Shown piece by piece: positions 14,292 to 23,284 of a DNA stretch of 64,000 nt (position 1 is its first letter; the number at the start of each line of letters is the position of its first letter). The notes under the pieces are model-generated. The model did not search any database. It was not told the DNA's origin and saw only the letters and a list, made by a program, of their open reading frames with translations. The DNA lies in assembly GCF_014642655.1 (NCBI RefSeq), contig NZ_BMIR01000003.1, forward strand, positions 124,001 to 188,000, given 5' to 3'. The translations under genes and the position numbers were made by a program. The stretch is from Pullulanibacillus camelliae. Its GTDB lineage: Bacteria; Bacillota; Bacilli; Bacillales; Sporolactobacillaceae.

Positions 14292-15902
14292 ATGTCAATG
14301 CAGCAAGCTAAAGAAAAAGTAAACCGAAAATGGTGGGCGCTAGGAGCGGTTTGTTTTGGCTTATTCATGGCTCTTCTAGATGTGACGATTGTGAATGTCG
14401 CCTTACCTGCCATTCAGTCAGATCTAAAGACAAATTTTTCAAATCTAGAATGGGTGATTAGCGCATACACATTGGTATTCGCTGTCGCTTTGGTTACTGC
14501 CAGTCGCTTAGGGGATATCTTTGGAAGGAAGACTTTATTTATTTTAGGACTTTCAGTATTTACCATTGGCTCGCTTTTGTGTGCTTTATCAAGCGATTGG
14601 ACCATTGGGAGTCTTTCGCCAATTTCTATGCTCAATATTTCACGAGGTATTCAAGGGTTAGGGGCTTCGGCAATGATGCCACTATCTTTAGCAATTATTT
14701 CTGCTACATTTACAGGAAAACAAAGAGGAATGGCGATCGGGATCTGGGGTGGAATCAGTGGGTTGGCGACTGCGATAGGTCCACTCGTTGGTGGTATCTT
14801 GGTTGATAAAATCAGCTGGCAATCCATTTTTTATTTAAATGTTCCTATTGGGATAGTAGGTGTGTTGCTTTCCTTATGGGCGATCACGCAATCTAAGGAT
14901 GAAACAGCTGAGAAAAAAGTCGACGTGTTTGGTTTAATCACATTTACCATATTTATGTTTTGTTTAGTCTTTGGGTTTATTAAGGTGAATGATGCTGATT
15001 TAGGCTGGACCTCCCCAGAAATACTCGGCTTGTGGGGGATGGGTGCTCTGGCAATTATCATCTTTATCATTGGTGAAGCCAAGCTTAAGCACCCGATGAT
15101 TGATCCAAGACTTTTCAAAATACCTAGCTTTACTGGCGCGGCAGTTGCAGCGTTCTGTCTAAGTGCCGGAATGTATGCTCTACTGTTTTATCTCTCACTC
15201 TATTTTCAAAATTTCCTAGGGTTTGATGCGCTAGAAGCTGGCATGCGCTTTTTAACTTTTACGGCAATATCCTTCCTCATGGGGCCTATTGCTGGCATGT
15301 TAATGGGAAAGTTCAGTCCAAAATGGCTCATTGTCGTGGCACTAGGGCTTTTGGCTATTGGAGTTGGCTTAATGACGGGGATTTCACCTCAGGATAAGGC
15401 GGCAGATTGGGTTGCGTTGTTACCAGGTTTTATCGTTGCGGGGGTGGGAAACGGTTTGATCAATCCACCAATATCTAATCTAGCCATTGGTACGGTTGCA
15501 CGGTACCGCGCGGGTATGGCCTCCGGAGTGAACAATGTTGCAAGACAAATTGGCATTGCTTTTGGGACAGCATTTTTTGGTGCGTTGCTTGCCAATCGCT
15601 ATACCACTTTTATTACGAATAAAATTCAGGCATTAAATGCAACGGGATTAACGCCTGATATAAAAGAAAAAATGATTAAAGGCTTAAGTGAGGCCGGTCC
15701 CATCGCGGGAAGCACTGGTTTGTCTGGAACAGGGAGTGCCAATCCTTTTCAAAGTAATCCTTTGTTTCCGACGATAAAAGAAATTGCTCGTTCTTCATTT
15801 GTTGAAGGGACAAGCAATCTCATCATGTCGGCTGCAATTATTCTGGCAATTGGTGCCATTGCCTGTATCTTTTTAATCCGTAAGCACGATATGAAGCATT
15901 GA
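14292..15902 (+). CDS. DHA2-family (14-helix) MFS drug exporter
   Basis: A 536-residue drug:proton antiporter of the EmrB/QacA (DHA2) family. Family motifs are visible: the LLDVTIVNVALPAI segment in helix 1, motif A as ASRLGDIFGRKTLF, and motif C as AIGPLVGGILVDKISWQSIFYLNVPIG. Hydrophobicity fits 14 helices in the cytoplasmic membrane, with a long hydrophilic loop before the last helix (about residues 455-500). AAAGGAGAAAAG precedes the ATG. It is translated directly after padR and ends in a family A repeat whose hairpin (15964-16003) is followed by five T and probably terminates the operon. Substrate unknown. Confidence 0.9.
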   Translation: MSMQQAKEKVNRKWWALGAVCFGLFMALLDVTIVNVALPAIQSDLKTNFSNLEWVISAYTLVFAVALVTASRLGDIFGRKTLFILGLSVFTIGSLLCALSSDWTIGSLSPISMLNISRGIQGLGASAMMPLSLAIISATFTGKQRGMAIGIWGGISGLATAIGPLVGGILVDKISWQSIFYLNVPIGIVGVLLSLWAITQSKDETAEKKVDVFGLITFTIFMFCLVFGFIKVNDADLGWTSPEILGLWGMGALAIIIFIIGEAKLKHPMIDPRLFKIPSFTGAAVAAFCLSAGMYALLFYLSLYFQNFLGFDALEAGMRFLTFTAISFLMGPIAGMLMGKFSPKWLIVVALGLLAIGVGLMTGISPQDKAADWVALLPGFIVAGVGNGLINPPISNLAIGTVARYRAGMASGVNNVARQIGIAFGTAFFGALLANRYTTFITNKIQALNATGLTPDIKEKMIKGLSEAGPIAGSTGLSGTGSANPFQSNPLFPTIKEIARSSFVEGTSNLIMSAAIILAIGAIACIFLIRKHDMKH

Positions 15903-15930
15903 GTGAGTAGAAATTAAAAAAAAGGGGTCC

Positions 15931-16228
15931 GAGGCTGAGACAGAAGTCTATAGCTCAAAGAGAATCCGAATGCATTCACAATTTTGAAGACATGCGTTCG
16001 GATTTTTAGGTGAGTGATGAAGCGCTCCGTCAAAACACTTCGCTTTCCGCGGGGGGAGTGGTAGGCCTGCTCGCGTTTAGCGCTGCTAAGGTCTTACTGA
16101 TCTCCCACTTCCACTTCCCGCAGGACTCTAGTCTCTGTATCATGAATCAGCGGCGCTCCTATCCACTTGACCAGGCAATGAGCCTCTTTATATTGGATGG
16201 ATGATGCTCTTATAGCTAGACAAGGACT
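15931..16228. repeat. Intergenic repeat family A, copy 3, with terminator hairpin
   Basis: Opens with GAGGCTGAGACAGAAG, then the hairpin ATCCGAATGCAT (15964-15975) / ATGCGTTCGGAT (15992-16003) followed by TTTTT, then the acttcgctttccgcggggggagtggtag palindrome and the cccatc/ctatccacttgacc segment also seen in copies 1 and 2. The hairpin lies about 60 bp past the exporter stop and can serve as its terminator. The element runs straight into a partial family B repeat. Confidence 0.75.
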
Positions 16229-16303
16229 GGGCACCCTAAGTGTGTGATTTGTAAAAATCACATCAGGAATACTAGCGCAGGGGTGCAAGCCAAGTTTTCT
16301 AAT
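16229..16303. repeat. Intergenic repeat family B, 3' fragment
   Basis: CACCCTAAGTGTGTGATTTGTAAAAATCACATCAGG...GGGGTGCAAGCCAAGTTTTCTAATA matches the last 75 bp of the full copies at 10309 and 24442, including the TGTGAT/ATCACA hairpin. The 5' half is absent because the sequence before it is family A. The remaining 100 bp to the arylsulfotransferase gene show no gene. Confidence 0.65.
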
Positions 16304-16404
16304 AACACTAGAATTTATAACTTTGCGGAAGGCCTTGTAGGTGCACCTGCTTAGCGAAGCGGTGGAGTATATGCCACACTTTCTAATACTATCTTTGAAG
16401 TCAT

Positions 16405-18042
16405 TCATCCGTGATGCCGCTCTAAGGTGAAATTCCATTTCTTTGGATAGAGAGGGAGGCGGATTGCGCGATAGACTTGTTGATGACTGTTTGCTTTGAA
16501 TCCAGTTATCTCTAATTCAAAGACAACCTTGGCAGGTGTGCTGCCGGTGACTTCCACAATTTGACTGGCCATTCCTTTTTTACTTTTGGTGTAGCCTGAG
16601 GTGATAAGGCGATTACCGGTCTGTGGTAAATAATCATTATCTCCCACGATTGTGGAATAAAAGGATTGCCCGCGCTCTTCTCCATAGGACCATACTTCTT
16701 TTACTGTTTTATCTTTTTCATTGATCCGATATTGCACCCCACGACTAAAGGCTTGACTTAGTTTTTTATTTCCACGAGATATAACGTTATTATTATCAAA
16801 CATTAATACATCAAGCGTCTGCTTGTTCTGATCTTGATCAGGCAGTGCCATAACGGAGTGCTGACCGGCAGGGAATTTAAAATTGTTCCCTACTGGATTC
16901 AGAAGTTTATCCTTATAGGATTTCGGCCAACCTTTGGGATCGGAAAGAATCCATTTGATATTTCCATCAGGATAGCTCATTTTTAAAATAGCATCTTGGT
17001 GTCTACTCGAGATAAGGATAGAATGGTCATTACTGTCATACCAAATGGCATTTTGATGGAACCAATCCACCTCCTTGTCTGTTGATCCAGGTCCATCGTA
17101 ATTTTCATAAAAGGCTTTAGGGAGTACCTTTTTCATATCAAGAGTATGGACAATGTTTCCGGTTTTGCGATCGATTTCAACCATTGTATCTTCAATGTAT
17201 TTCGAGCCATCGTGAGTGGTTAACAAGAGATTTCCGTTCGGCAATTCAATCGCATCATGATGGATCACGTCTGAATTTGTATAGTGGTCGACATTAATGG
17301 TGTAGGCGTTATACACTTTTCCAAGCAGGTCCATTTCTAAAAGATCGTTGTATTGATTCATTTTCTTTGTGACGAATAAAATATTTCCGTTCTTTAAACG
17401 TGTAAAAACATGCTGGTTAGAAATGGATGAGTACCAGCGGACATCTCCATGAGCGTCTACAGCATAGGCATATTTACTGCTCGGGGTGAGAAAGGTAAGT
17501 CCCTTTTCCATCTTCTTGGGCTTCGCTGTAATTAGCTTGGTTTTTAGAAAATCATCGGGCAATGGCTTCGTTTTAATAAAAAGTATACTTTGATTTGTAC
17601 GCCCTTGTTTATTTTTAGCAGTGACGATGACTGTATTGTTTTTATTGGGGTAGAGACCTAGTACAGGAACCTGATGGTTGGTGGTATAACCGGACCATGA
17701 ATGATGAATATCTGAAGCGCTATCTATCCCTTTTACTGTAATAGAAATCTGCATGGGTACATCGGTCTTAAACATGATAAGTGCTGTTAAAGGTGCAAGA
17801 TTATAAGGATTAGTGATGATGTAAGGATGATCTATAGTATAGTTGCCATTATGATACTTATTGATTAGGAGCGCCTCTTTATCTTCCTGATGATCAATTA
17901 AATCGTTGTCCTTTTGACTGGAAATGGCATCAGTGGATGTACCGACCCTTTTCGCATCATAAATATTCTTGATGTATAACACAATCAAGATGACAAGAAT
18001 AACTATGATGACTCCAAGGCCAATAGAGATGACCTTTTTCAC
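16405..18042 (-). CDS. Membrane-anchored arylsulfotransferase (ASST) family protein
   Basis: A 545-residue protein with one N-terminal membrane helix (about 4-24) and no cleavable signal motif, so the catalytic part faces outward. An Ig-like N-terminal region (about 75-175) precedes the six-bladed propeller of arylsulfotransferases, enzymes that move sulfate from phenolic sulfate esters to phenols through a sulfated histidine. Conserved His-rich motifs are seen: VIHHDAIELPNGNLL, WFHQNAIWYD, SSRHQDAILKMSYPDG and AGQHSVMALP. GTG at 18042 is chosen because GGAGGGG sits 6 bases upstream; the TTG at 18066 has no site. It stands alone between a repeat and cwlJ. Donor and acceptor are unknown. Confidence 0.85.
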   Translation of the reverse strand: MKKVISIGLGVIIVILVILIVLYIKNIYDAKRVGTSTDAISSQKDNDLIDHQEDKEALLINKYHNGNYTIDHPYIITNPYNLAPLTALIMFKTDVPMQISITVKGIDSASDIHHSWSGYTTNHQVPVLGLYPNKNNTVIVTAKNKQGRTNQSILFIKTKPLPDDFLKTKLITAKPKKMEKGLTFLTPSSKYAYAVDAHGDVRWYSSISNQHVFTRLKNGNILFVTKKMNQYNDLLEMDLLGKVYNAYTINVDHYTNSDVIHHDAIELPNGNLLLTTHDGSKYIEDTMVEIDRKTGNIVHTLDMKKVLPKAFYENYDGPGSTDKEVDWFHQNAIWYDSNDHSILISSRHQDAILKMSYPDGNIKWILSDPKGWPKSYKDKLLNPVGNNFKFPAGQHSVMALPDQDQNKQTLDVLMFDNNNVISRGNKKLSQAFSRGVQYRINEKDKTVKEVWSYGEERGQSFYSTIVGDNDYLPQTGNRLITSGYTKSKKGMASQIVEVTGSTPAKVVFELEITGFKANSHQQVYRAIRLPLYPKKWNFTLERHHG

Positions 18043-18173
18043 TTTGTACCCCTCCTGTTGCTCCAATTACCTTGACGCTAATCTCTTTACTTACTATTAA
18101 GCTTACTACAGTTGTTTGTTTATACTAGAAATATCGTTAAGGATTACATAATTTAAGGAAACTGACAAATATT

Positions 18174-18208
18174 ATGCCCGCATTTAGAGTTCTTTAAATG
18201 CGGGGCAT
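18174..18208 (+). promoter_or_regulatory. Stem-loop in the cwlJ leader
   Basis: CCCGCATTTA (18177-18186) pairs perfectly with TAAATGCGGG (18195-18204) around an 8-base loop, and the stem extends to 13 bp with one bulge (ATGCC... / ...GGCAT). It lies 31 bp before the cwlJ start. There is no T-run, so it is more likely an RNA leader structure or an operator than a terminator. Between it and the arylsulfotransferase start (18042) I see no gene. Confidence 0.5.
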
Positions 18209-18238
18209 TAATACACTAACTATTAGGGAGGTGATGTG

Positions 18239-18667
18239 ATGGCGGTTGTGCAGGCAACTAAATCTGATATTGATTTGTTAGCGCGCTTATTGAGAGCAGA
18301 GGCTGAGGGCGAGGGGCAAGTTGGCGAGATTCTTGTCGGTAATGTTGGCATCAATCGTATCCGGGCAAATTGTTCAGACTTTACAGGTCTCAGAACGATA
18401 CCGCAAATGGTGTATCAACCTCATGCCTTTGAAGCTACTCTTTATGGTTATTTCTACCAAAGGCCAAGGGCCGCTGAAAAACGATTAGCACGAAAGGTGA
18501 TTAATGGGCTTCAACATTGGCCGGCGAAATATAGCTTATGGTATTTTAGACCAGATGGGGATTGTCCAGCAACATGGTATGGCCAGCCATTAGTCGCTCG
18601 TTATAAGCTCCACTGTTTTTATGAACCCACAGCAGACACCTGCCAAAATGTTTACAATACATTCTAG
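18239..18667 (+). CDS. cwlJ: Spore cortex-lytic enzyme CwlJ
   Basis: A 142-residue protein that matches CwlJ along its whole length: LLARLLRAEAEGEG with the catalytic Glu, VGNVGINRIRANCSDF, QMVYQPHAFEA, WPAKYSLWYFRPDGDCPA and the C-terminal TCQNVYNTF. CwlJ degrades muramic-lactam peptidoglycan of the spore cortex during germination and is made in the mother cell. It has no signal peptide, as expected. ATG at 18239 is chosen over GTG at 18236; it follows AGGGAGGTGAT. In B. subtilis the partner gerQ follows cwlJ, but here a terminator follows at once and no gerQ-like gene is nearby. Confidence 0.95.
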   Translation: MAVVQATKSDIDLLARLLRAEAEGEGQVGEILVGNVGINRIRANCSDFTGLRTIPQMVYQPHAFEATLYGYFYQRPRAAEKRLARKVINGLQHWPAKYSLWYFRPDGDCPATWYGQPLVARYKLHCFYEPTADTCQNVYNTF

Positions 18668-18670
18668 CCT

Positions 18671-18713
18671 AAAGAACCTCTCCTTATCACTCTTGTTTAA
18701 GGTGAGGTTCTTT
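18671..18713. terminator. Bidirectional terminator between cwlJ and the ligase operon
   Basis: AAAGAACCTC (18671-18680) pairs with GAGGTTCTTT (18704-18713). It lies 4 bp past the cwlJ stop and 33 bp before the stop of the convergent acyl-CoA ligase gene. T-rich on the plus side, A-rich on the other. Confidence 0.82.
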
Positions 18714-18745
18714 ATTGCCATTCAATCGCATTCAAAGCTTTAGGT

Positions 18746-20299
18746 TTAGTTAGAGGTGGCCAACTCCTGTTGCTTAAGGCGATGCCGTTGGATTTTACCG
18801 GTCGGTCCTACTGGAATGTCATTAACAACGTGGACAAGCGACGGACACTTATAGGATGATAAAGATTGTCGGCAATGCTCGAGAATCTTTTCCGATAGAC
18901 CGTTAGTCTCTACAGATTTTTCAGCAACTATGTAGGCACAGACCTTTTCACCATATAAGGGGTCAGGCATTCCAATGACGGCAACCTGATCAACCCCTGG
19001 AAGCTCGCGGATGGTGTCTTCAACTTCATAAGGGCTAACTTTTTCCCCGCCTCGATTAATCATTTCCTTCTTTCTCCCGACGATGAAAACATATCCCTCT
19101 TCATTTTGATAACCAAGATCTCCCGTATGAAACCAACCGTGTTGGAAGTCGTTTTGGTGATCGGCCTGTACATAAGCATCGATCACATTGTCTCCCTGTA
19201 TAGTAATTTCCCCGACTTCATTTGCGGGAAGTGGGTGCCCTTGATCGTCGACAATGCGGAGGTTTAAGCCGACGGGAAGACCAACTGATCCAAGCACTCT
19301 TTTTCCTGGGGGTAAGGGGTTGATACAAATTTGACTAGCGGCCTCGGTCATGCCGTAGGATTCGATAACCGGAATCCCAAGCTTTTGTTCAAAACGCTTT
19401 GCAGTAAGCATCGGCAGTTGGGCAGAAGCAGAACGAATGAAGCGAAGCTGCTTTGGAATCACTCTAGGGCGAGTCGCCTTTAATAGGATTGCAATGATGG
19501 TTGGGACTGCTGATACCCAGGTGATGTTTTGCTCTTCTATGGTCGACCAAAACTTGGATGCACTAAATTTTGGAGCAATCACAACACGACCACCAGAGAG
19601 GCAGGTAGAAAGGAAGGCGATCACTTGCGCATTAATGTGGAACAAAGGTAAAAAGCAGTAGGCAACGTCCGAAGCACTCAATTGATGTGAGTGAATAATA
19701 TTGTTAATCGTCGCTAATATATGACGATGCTGGAGACCGACAGCCTTTGGATTCCCCGTCGTTCCAGAAGTATAAAGTAAAATAGCCAAGGCCTCCTCAG
19801 GAGGCTCAGCGTTTCCAACTGCAGTGGCAAAAGGGTTTAAAGGATGTTCTTCCCAATGGTCGGAGCGTTCGTCATAGACATATTGCTCGGTTGGGAGTGA
19901 AGCGGTAGCTGTATCAATAAGGAAAAGAGTTTCTAAGGAATCACTGAAGTCTTCCTGTTGTAGGATCTCCAAGTGCTTGGCGCCTACAAAGCCAAATTTA
20001 GGCTGACAACGTCTTACGAAAGCACGTAATTCTGATGCCGGCATATTTGGGTTAATGGGAGCAACGGTCGCCCCGTATTGCAAGATTGCTAGATAAGTAA
20101 TGATAAATGAATAAGAATTAGGATAGCTTAGTAGAATACGATCGCCAGGGGCTACTCGTGCTTCAGATAAATACCCGCAGATTTTAGCCGTATCTTCCAT
20201 GATGGTTTGTCCAGTGTACCAATGTCCCCCGTCATAAATTCTTGGTACACCGGTATTTTCCTCAAAAGTTTTTTGGAGATGTTGTGTAAGCTTAGACAT
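18746..20299 (-). CDS. Acyl-CoA synthetase / AMP-dependent ligase
   Basis: A 517-residue ANL-superfamily enzyme that activates a carboxylic acid as acyl-AMP and then acyl-CoA. Core motifs are all present: the P-loop LLYTSGTTGNPKAV, ESYGMTEA, GWFHTGDLGY, the hinge GRKKEMINRGGEKVSP and the catalytic lysine in GPTGKIQRHRL. Overall similarity is to FadD/oxalyl-CoA-synthetase-like ligases rather than to adenylation domains with carrier proteins. Substrate cannot be read. AAGGAG lies 11 bases before the ATG. It is the third gene of an operon with an MFS carrier and an acyltransferase-3 protein, which suggests import or export of an organic acid linked to acyl activation. Confidence 0.88.
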   Translation of the reverse strand: MSKLTQHLQKTFEENTGVPRIYDGGHWYTGQTIMEDTAKICGYLSEARVAPGDRILLSYPNSYSFIITYLAILQYGATVAPINPNMPASELRAFVRRCQPKFGFVGAKHLEILQQEDFSDSLETLFLIDTATASLPTEQYVYDERSDHWEEHPLNPFATAVGNAEPPEEALAILLYTSGTTGNPKAVGLQHRHILATINNIIHSHQLSASDVAYCFLPLFHINAQVIAFLSTCLSGGRVVIAPKFSASKFWSTIEEQNITWVSAVPTIIAILLKATRPRVIPKQLRFIRSASAQLPMLTAKRFEQKLGIPVIESYGMTEAASQICINPLPPGKRVLGSVGLPVGLNLRIVDDQGHPLPANEVGEITIQGDNVIDAYVQADHQNDFQHGWFHTGDLGYQNEEGYVFIVGRKKEMINRGGEKVSPYEVEDTIRELPGVDQVAVIGMPDPLYGEKVCAYIVAEKSVETNGLSEKILEHCRQSLSSYKCPSLVHVVNDIPVGPTGKIQRHRLKQQELATSN

Positions 20300-20329
20300 C
20301 TTAGAGTCAACTCCTTAATTAATAACAAT

Positions 20330-21502
20330 TTACTGGGTGTTTTTTAGAACATGATCAGACTTCAGCTGCCGTTGGAAAATTTTAGATTTCCGTCCGACAC
20401 AATAGGACAAAATCGGTGTCTTATTAAAAAGATAAGCGATGAGCATCGATGAAAAATAGACAAATAGAATCGCAAACGGGATTGAAATAAAAAATAACCA
20501 GCTTGGTGCAGGGATGACAGGCACAATCAACCCTAATACAAATAATGGAAAGGGCTGAATTAAAAACATCCCGAACGAATTATTTGAAGCTAATTGTACA
20601 AAGCGACTAAAGGTCTGCCAGTTAGGCTTATGTCGCCGACCTGCCCATTTAATCCCTAGATATAACATGAAAAGAATCACGAAAAAGCTATAAGGGACGA
20701 GCAACGGCTGTTCTACCATTTTTGCCCTGTGATCAGAATCATTTAGCATGAGTCGATCAAAAAAGTAGTGGGCCCAAACAACGAGAACACTAATCACTAA
20801 GGTCGTCACAATCAGTTTAAAGTGACGTTCAATAAATCGCCGGATAAGATCGTAATGGCAGGCTAAAATCCCTCCTGTAATGAACCAACATTCGTAGGTC
20901 AAGACAAAGACCCCATAATTGGCAACCCATACTCTGAATAAATAAGGCCATTCGGCTGTATGAAGTGTTGGGAGCATATATTTGTAGAAGCTCATGAGTA
21001 ACAATTGGAAAATAAAGCTCCCTGCGAATATATGACGATGCCATTTTTCAAATTTGCGCAAGCCATACAGTAAGAGTGGAAAAATGATATAGAACTGAAA
21101 GGTGACCAAGACATAATATAAATAACCCTGGCTACCAGAAATCAGCGATTGTCCCAATACGTGAAGAAAGGAACGAAAGCTTCCGTTGAAACCTGCATTA
21201 AAGAGTATATAAATAATAGTCCAAAAAAAATAAGGAATGGCGATGAGTAATATGCGCTTTTTCCAAAAAATTAACGTGTTAAAATCACGGCGATAATAAG
21301 TGATAAATAAGACAAGACCCGTGATAAACATAAATGCCATCCGTGTGAAATGCATGGATGAATGAATCATAGATAGCGTGAGAAGAGATGGTGTCCAATC
21401 CTCTAATTGTGAAATATAGACTGTAATCGAATGAACCGAGAGTACACCTAACATAATCAAGCCACGCATGAGGTCAATTTCATAGAGATGTTTCTTTTTC
21501 AT
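20330..21502 (-). CDS. Acyltransferase 3 family membrane protein
   Basis: A 390-residue protein with about ten membrane helices, of the acyltransferase-3 (OafA/NolL-like) family whose members O-acylate sugars or other surface molecules. The family signature is at the start (LYEIDLMRGLIMLGVLSVHS, with the conserved Arg and His) followed by the FMFITGLVLF and KRILLIAIPYFFWTIIY segments. No SGNH domain follows. ATG at 21502 is chosen over 21529 because AAAGGAG lies 8 bases upstream. It is the middle gene between the MFS carrier (24-bp gap) and the acyl-CoA ligase (30-bp gap). Acceptor unknown. Confidence 0.85.
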   Translation of the reverse strand: MKKKHLYEIDLMRGLIMLGVLSVHSITVYISQLEDWTPSLLTLSMIHSSMHFTRMAFMFITGLVLFITYYRRDFNTLIFWKKRILLIAIPYFFWTIIYILFNAGFNGSFRSFLHVLGQSLISGSQGYLYYVLVTFQFYIIFPLLLYGLRKFEKWHRHIFAGSFIFQLLLMSFYKYMLPTLHTAEWPYLFRVWVANYGVFVLTYECWFITGGILACHYDLIRRFIERHFKLIVTTLVISVLVVWAHYFFDRLMLNDSDHRAKMVEQPLLVPYSFFVILFMLYLGIKWAGRRHKPNWQTFSRFVQLASNNSFGMFLIQPFPLFVLGLIVPVIPAPSWLFFISIPFAILFVYFSSMLIAYLFNKTPILSYCVGRKSKIFQRQLKSDHVLKNTQ

Positions 21503-21525
21503 AAGGTGTTCTCCTTTTCTGAAAA

Positions 21526-22911
21526 TCATACTGAAGAGTGAGTGTGGGCTATTGTTGATTCTACTTGTTCAAGTGTGGCTTCCTTCGTCTCTGGTGAGAA
21601 ACCAATCTCTACAATTAAAGCAATAAATGCAACAATAGCTACGGTATAGAAGCCGATGGCTAGTCCATTGTCAAGGTTGAGAATAACAGGCATGGCATAG
21701 GAACCTACAACGCCTCCAAGGAGTCTGCCTACAGCCTCTACTGTCGCTGTTCCTGTAGTTCGTATGTGCGTTGGATACTGTTCAGCATAAGACATTTTGA
21801 GAGCAGGAAAGGTTCCTGTTCCAAAAAACGACATCGCGCAAGCAAAAAGAATCATGCTGATCGCTGTCGTTGCAATACCGAAAAAGAGTGAGGCCACACC
21901 CGCTAGTCCCATGAAAATAAGGTAGACCATTTTACGGCCAAAATGCTCTGCTAGATAGCCATTGAGGAGTTTTCCTGGTATGGCTGCGCTTGTAATGATC
22001 GCTGTAAATAGCAGGGAATTCGCTAATGAAAAGCCATTAGAACTAAATAACGATGGCATGTATGTATTGACAATATAGAACATGAAGAAGGCGCCGGTTG
22101 CCGCCACACAGCGTGATAGTGTGCGACGGAGATAAGGCTTCTTCCATGGCGTAAAAGGCGTCACCTTTTCTGAAGCAGGTTGAACGACGTCATTTTCGTT
22201 AACTTCTGGCTGGGGTAAGGAGGACTTAGTTCGCCTTTCAACCTCCACTTCTATCTTGGCCATCACTGCTTCTGCCTCAGCGGAGCGTCCCTTTCTGACA
22301 AGCCAACGCGGTGATTCAGGCAGGGCTTTTTGAATTAAGGCAGCATAGAGGATCGGCAGACCTGCGATGATAAAAAATACGCGCCAAGCAAAGGAAAGCG
22401 GGAGGTTAGGCAAGATAATAAAACCTAAAATCGGTGCGATAAAATACCCAACAGATAAACAAGCATCCATAAAGCCATTAAATAACGTGCGCTGACGGTG
22501 GTTGACAAATTCACTGACAATGGCAAAGGGGAGAGGAAAAACAGCTCCCATACCAAACCCGGAGAGGAATCTAAAAATTAACAGCATCCAATAGTTAGGA
22601 CTAAATGCACAAAGAATCGTAAAAAGGCTATATTCAATGATGCCTAAGATAAGAATGCGCTTTCTCCCTAATCGATCAGACAAAAAACCGGCTGGAATAA
22701 GACCGATCACAATTCCTAAAGTGGATGAAGCTGTCAACATGCCTACTTCGCTGGAATTCAAATGCATGGTTTCTTTAAGAGGCTCTAAGACAGCGCCCAA
22801 GGAACCGATGCTTAATGATTCGATAAACCAAGCCAAGCCTGCCAAGAGCACAATCTTCCAAGTAAACCAAGAAACAGGCAACCGCTCTAACCGTGCCGGA
22901 ATGTTATTCAT
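21526..22911 (-). CDS. MFS transporter, sugar/aromatic-acid porter type
   Basis: A 461-residue 12-helix transporter resembling the sugar porter / aromatic acid:proton symporter branch (NiaP-like). Motif A is GFLSDRLGRKRILILG, and the PESPRWLVRKGR motif after helix 6 is typical of that branch. A central cytosolic loop (about 205-255) precedes helix 7. The start is uncertain: ATG 22911 has no ribosome binding site of its own, TTG 22926 neither. A well-positioned site serves a 13-codon frame (22945-22904) whose stop overlaps the ATG as ATGAATAA, so either translation is coupled or the N-terminus is frameshifted. First gene of the MFS-acyltransferase-ligase operon; substrate unknown, perhaps an organic acid. 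Confidence 0.82.
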   Translation of the reverse strand: MNNIPARLERLPVSWFTWKIVLLAGLAWFIESLSIGSLGAVLEPLKETMHLNSSEVGMLTASSTLGIVIGLIPAGFLSDRLGRKRILILGIIEYSLFTILCAFSPNYWMLLIFRFLSGFGMGAVFPLPFAIVSEFVNHRQRTLFNGFMDACLSVGYFIAPILGFIILPNLPLSFAWRVFFIIAGLPILYAALIQKALPESPRWLVRKGRSAEAEAVMAKIEVEVERRTKSSLPQPEVNENDVVQPASEKVTPFTPWKKPYLRRTLSRCVAATGAFFMFYIVNTYMPSLFSSNGFSLANSLLFTAIITSAAIPGKLLNGYLAEHFGRKMVYLIFMGLAGVASLFFGIATTAISMILFACAMSFFGTGTFPALKMSYAEQYPTHIRTTGTATVEAVGRLLGGVVGSYAMPVILNLDNGLAIGFYTVAIVAFIALIVEIGFSPETKEATLEQVESTIAHTHSSV

Positions 22912-22945
22912 GACGCCACTGGTCAATCGTGTAGGACTCTTTCAT
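22904..22945 (-). CDS. Possible 13-residue leader peptide before the MFS gene
   Basis: ATG at 22945 opens a frame reading MKESYTIDQWRHE and stopping with TAA at 22904. AAAGGG lies 8-9 bases upstream, better than anything before the MFS gene itself. Stop and MFS start overlap in ATGAATAA. It may be a leader peptide for translational coupling, or the true first residues of the transporter separated by a one-base change. Confidence 0.35.
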   Translation of the reverse strand: MKESYTIDQWRHE

Positions 22946-22979
22946 GATTACCAACCCTTTCTTTAACTCACATTTTGTC

Positions 22980-23007
22980 ATTATATGAAAACCAATGATT
23001 TTTCCAA
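22980..23007 (-). promoter_or_regulatory. Sigma-A-type promoter of the MFS-acyltransferase-ligase operon
   Basis: On the minus strand TTGGAA (23002-23007), 16 bp, TATAAT (22980-22985). It would start transcription about 30 bp before the leader frame. The rest of the 280-bp divergent region up to the flavoprotein gene is AT-rich with no further clear element. Confidence 0.5.
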
Positions 23008-23284
23008 GCAGGTGTAAGTAAAGTTCGCGGAACGTTTCCTTAAAAATTGACACACTGAGGGGCAATATAGCATTGAGTAATAAACAATTATAGACCTAAA
23101 AGATTAAAAAAAAGAGAAAATCGCATTTTTTACATATTTAATAGATACAGCAATCAAAGCCTTTATAAAATAAGGGTTTCCGAAGAAAGGTATCCTCCAA
23201 TTTTTATATAAAAGAGACCTGTTAGGATAGGAAGGTGAGGAATTGGGGGAAACTAACACAAATGATGAAAGTCGGAGTGAAATC

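Noticed and set aside
16094-16438. Minus-strand 114-codon frame
   Set aside because: Covers repeat A and B pieces and runs into the end of the arylsulfotransferase gene; no ribosome binding site.
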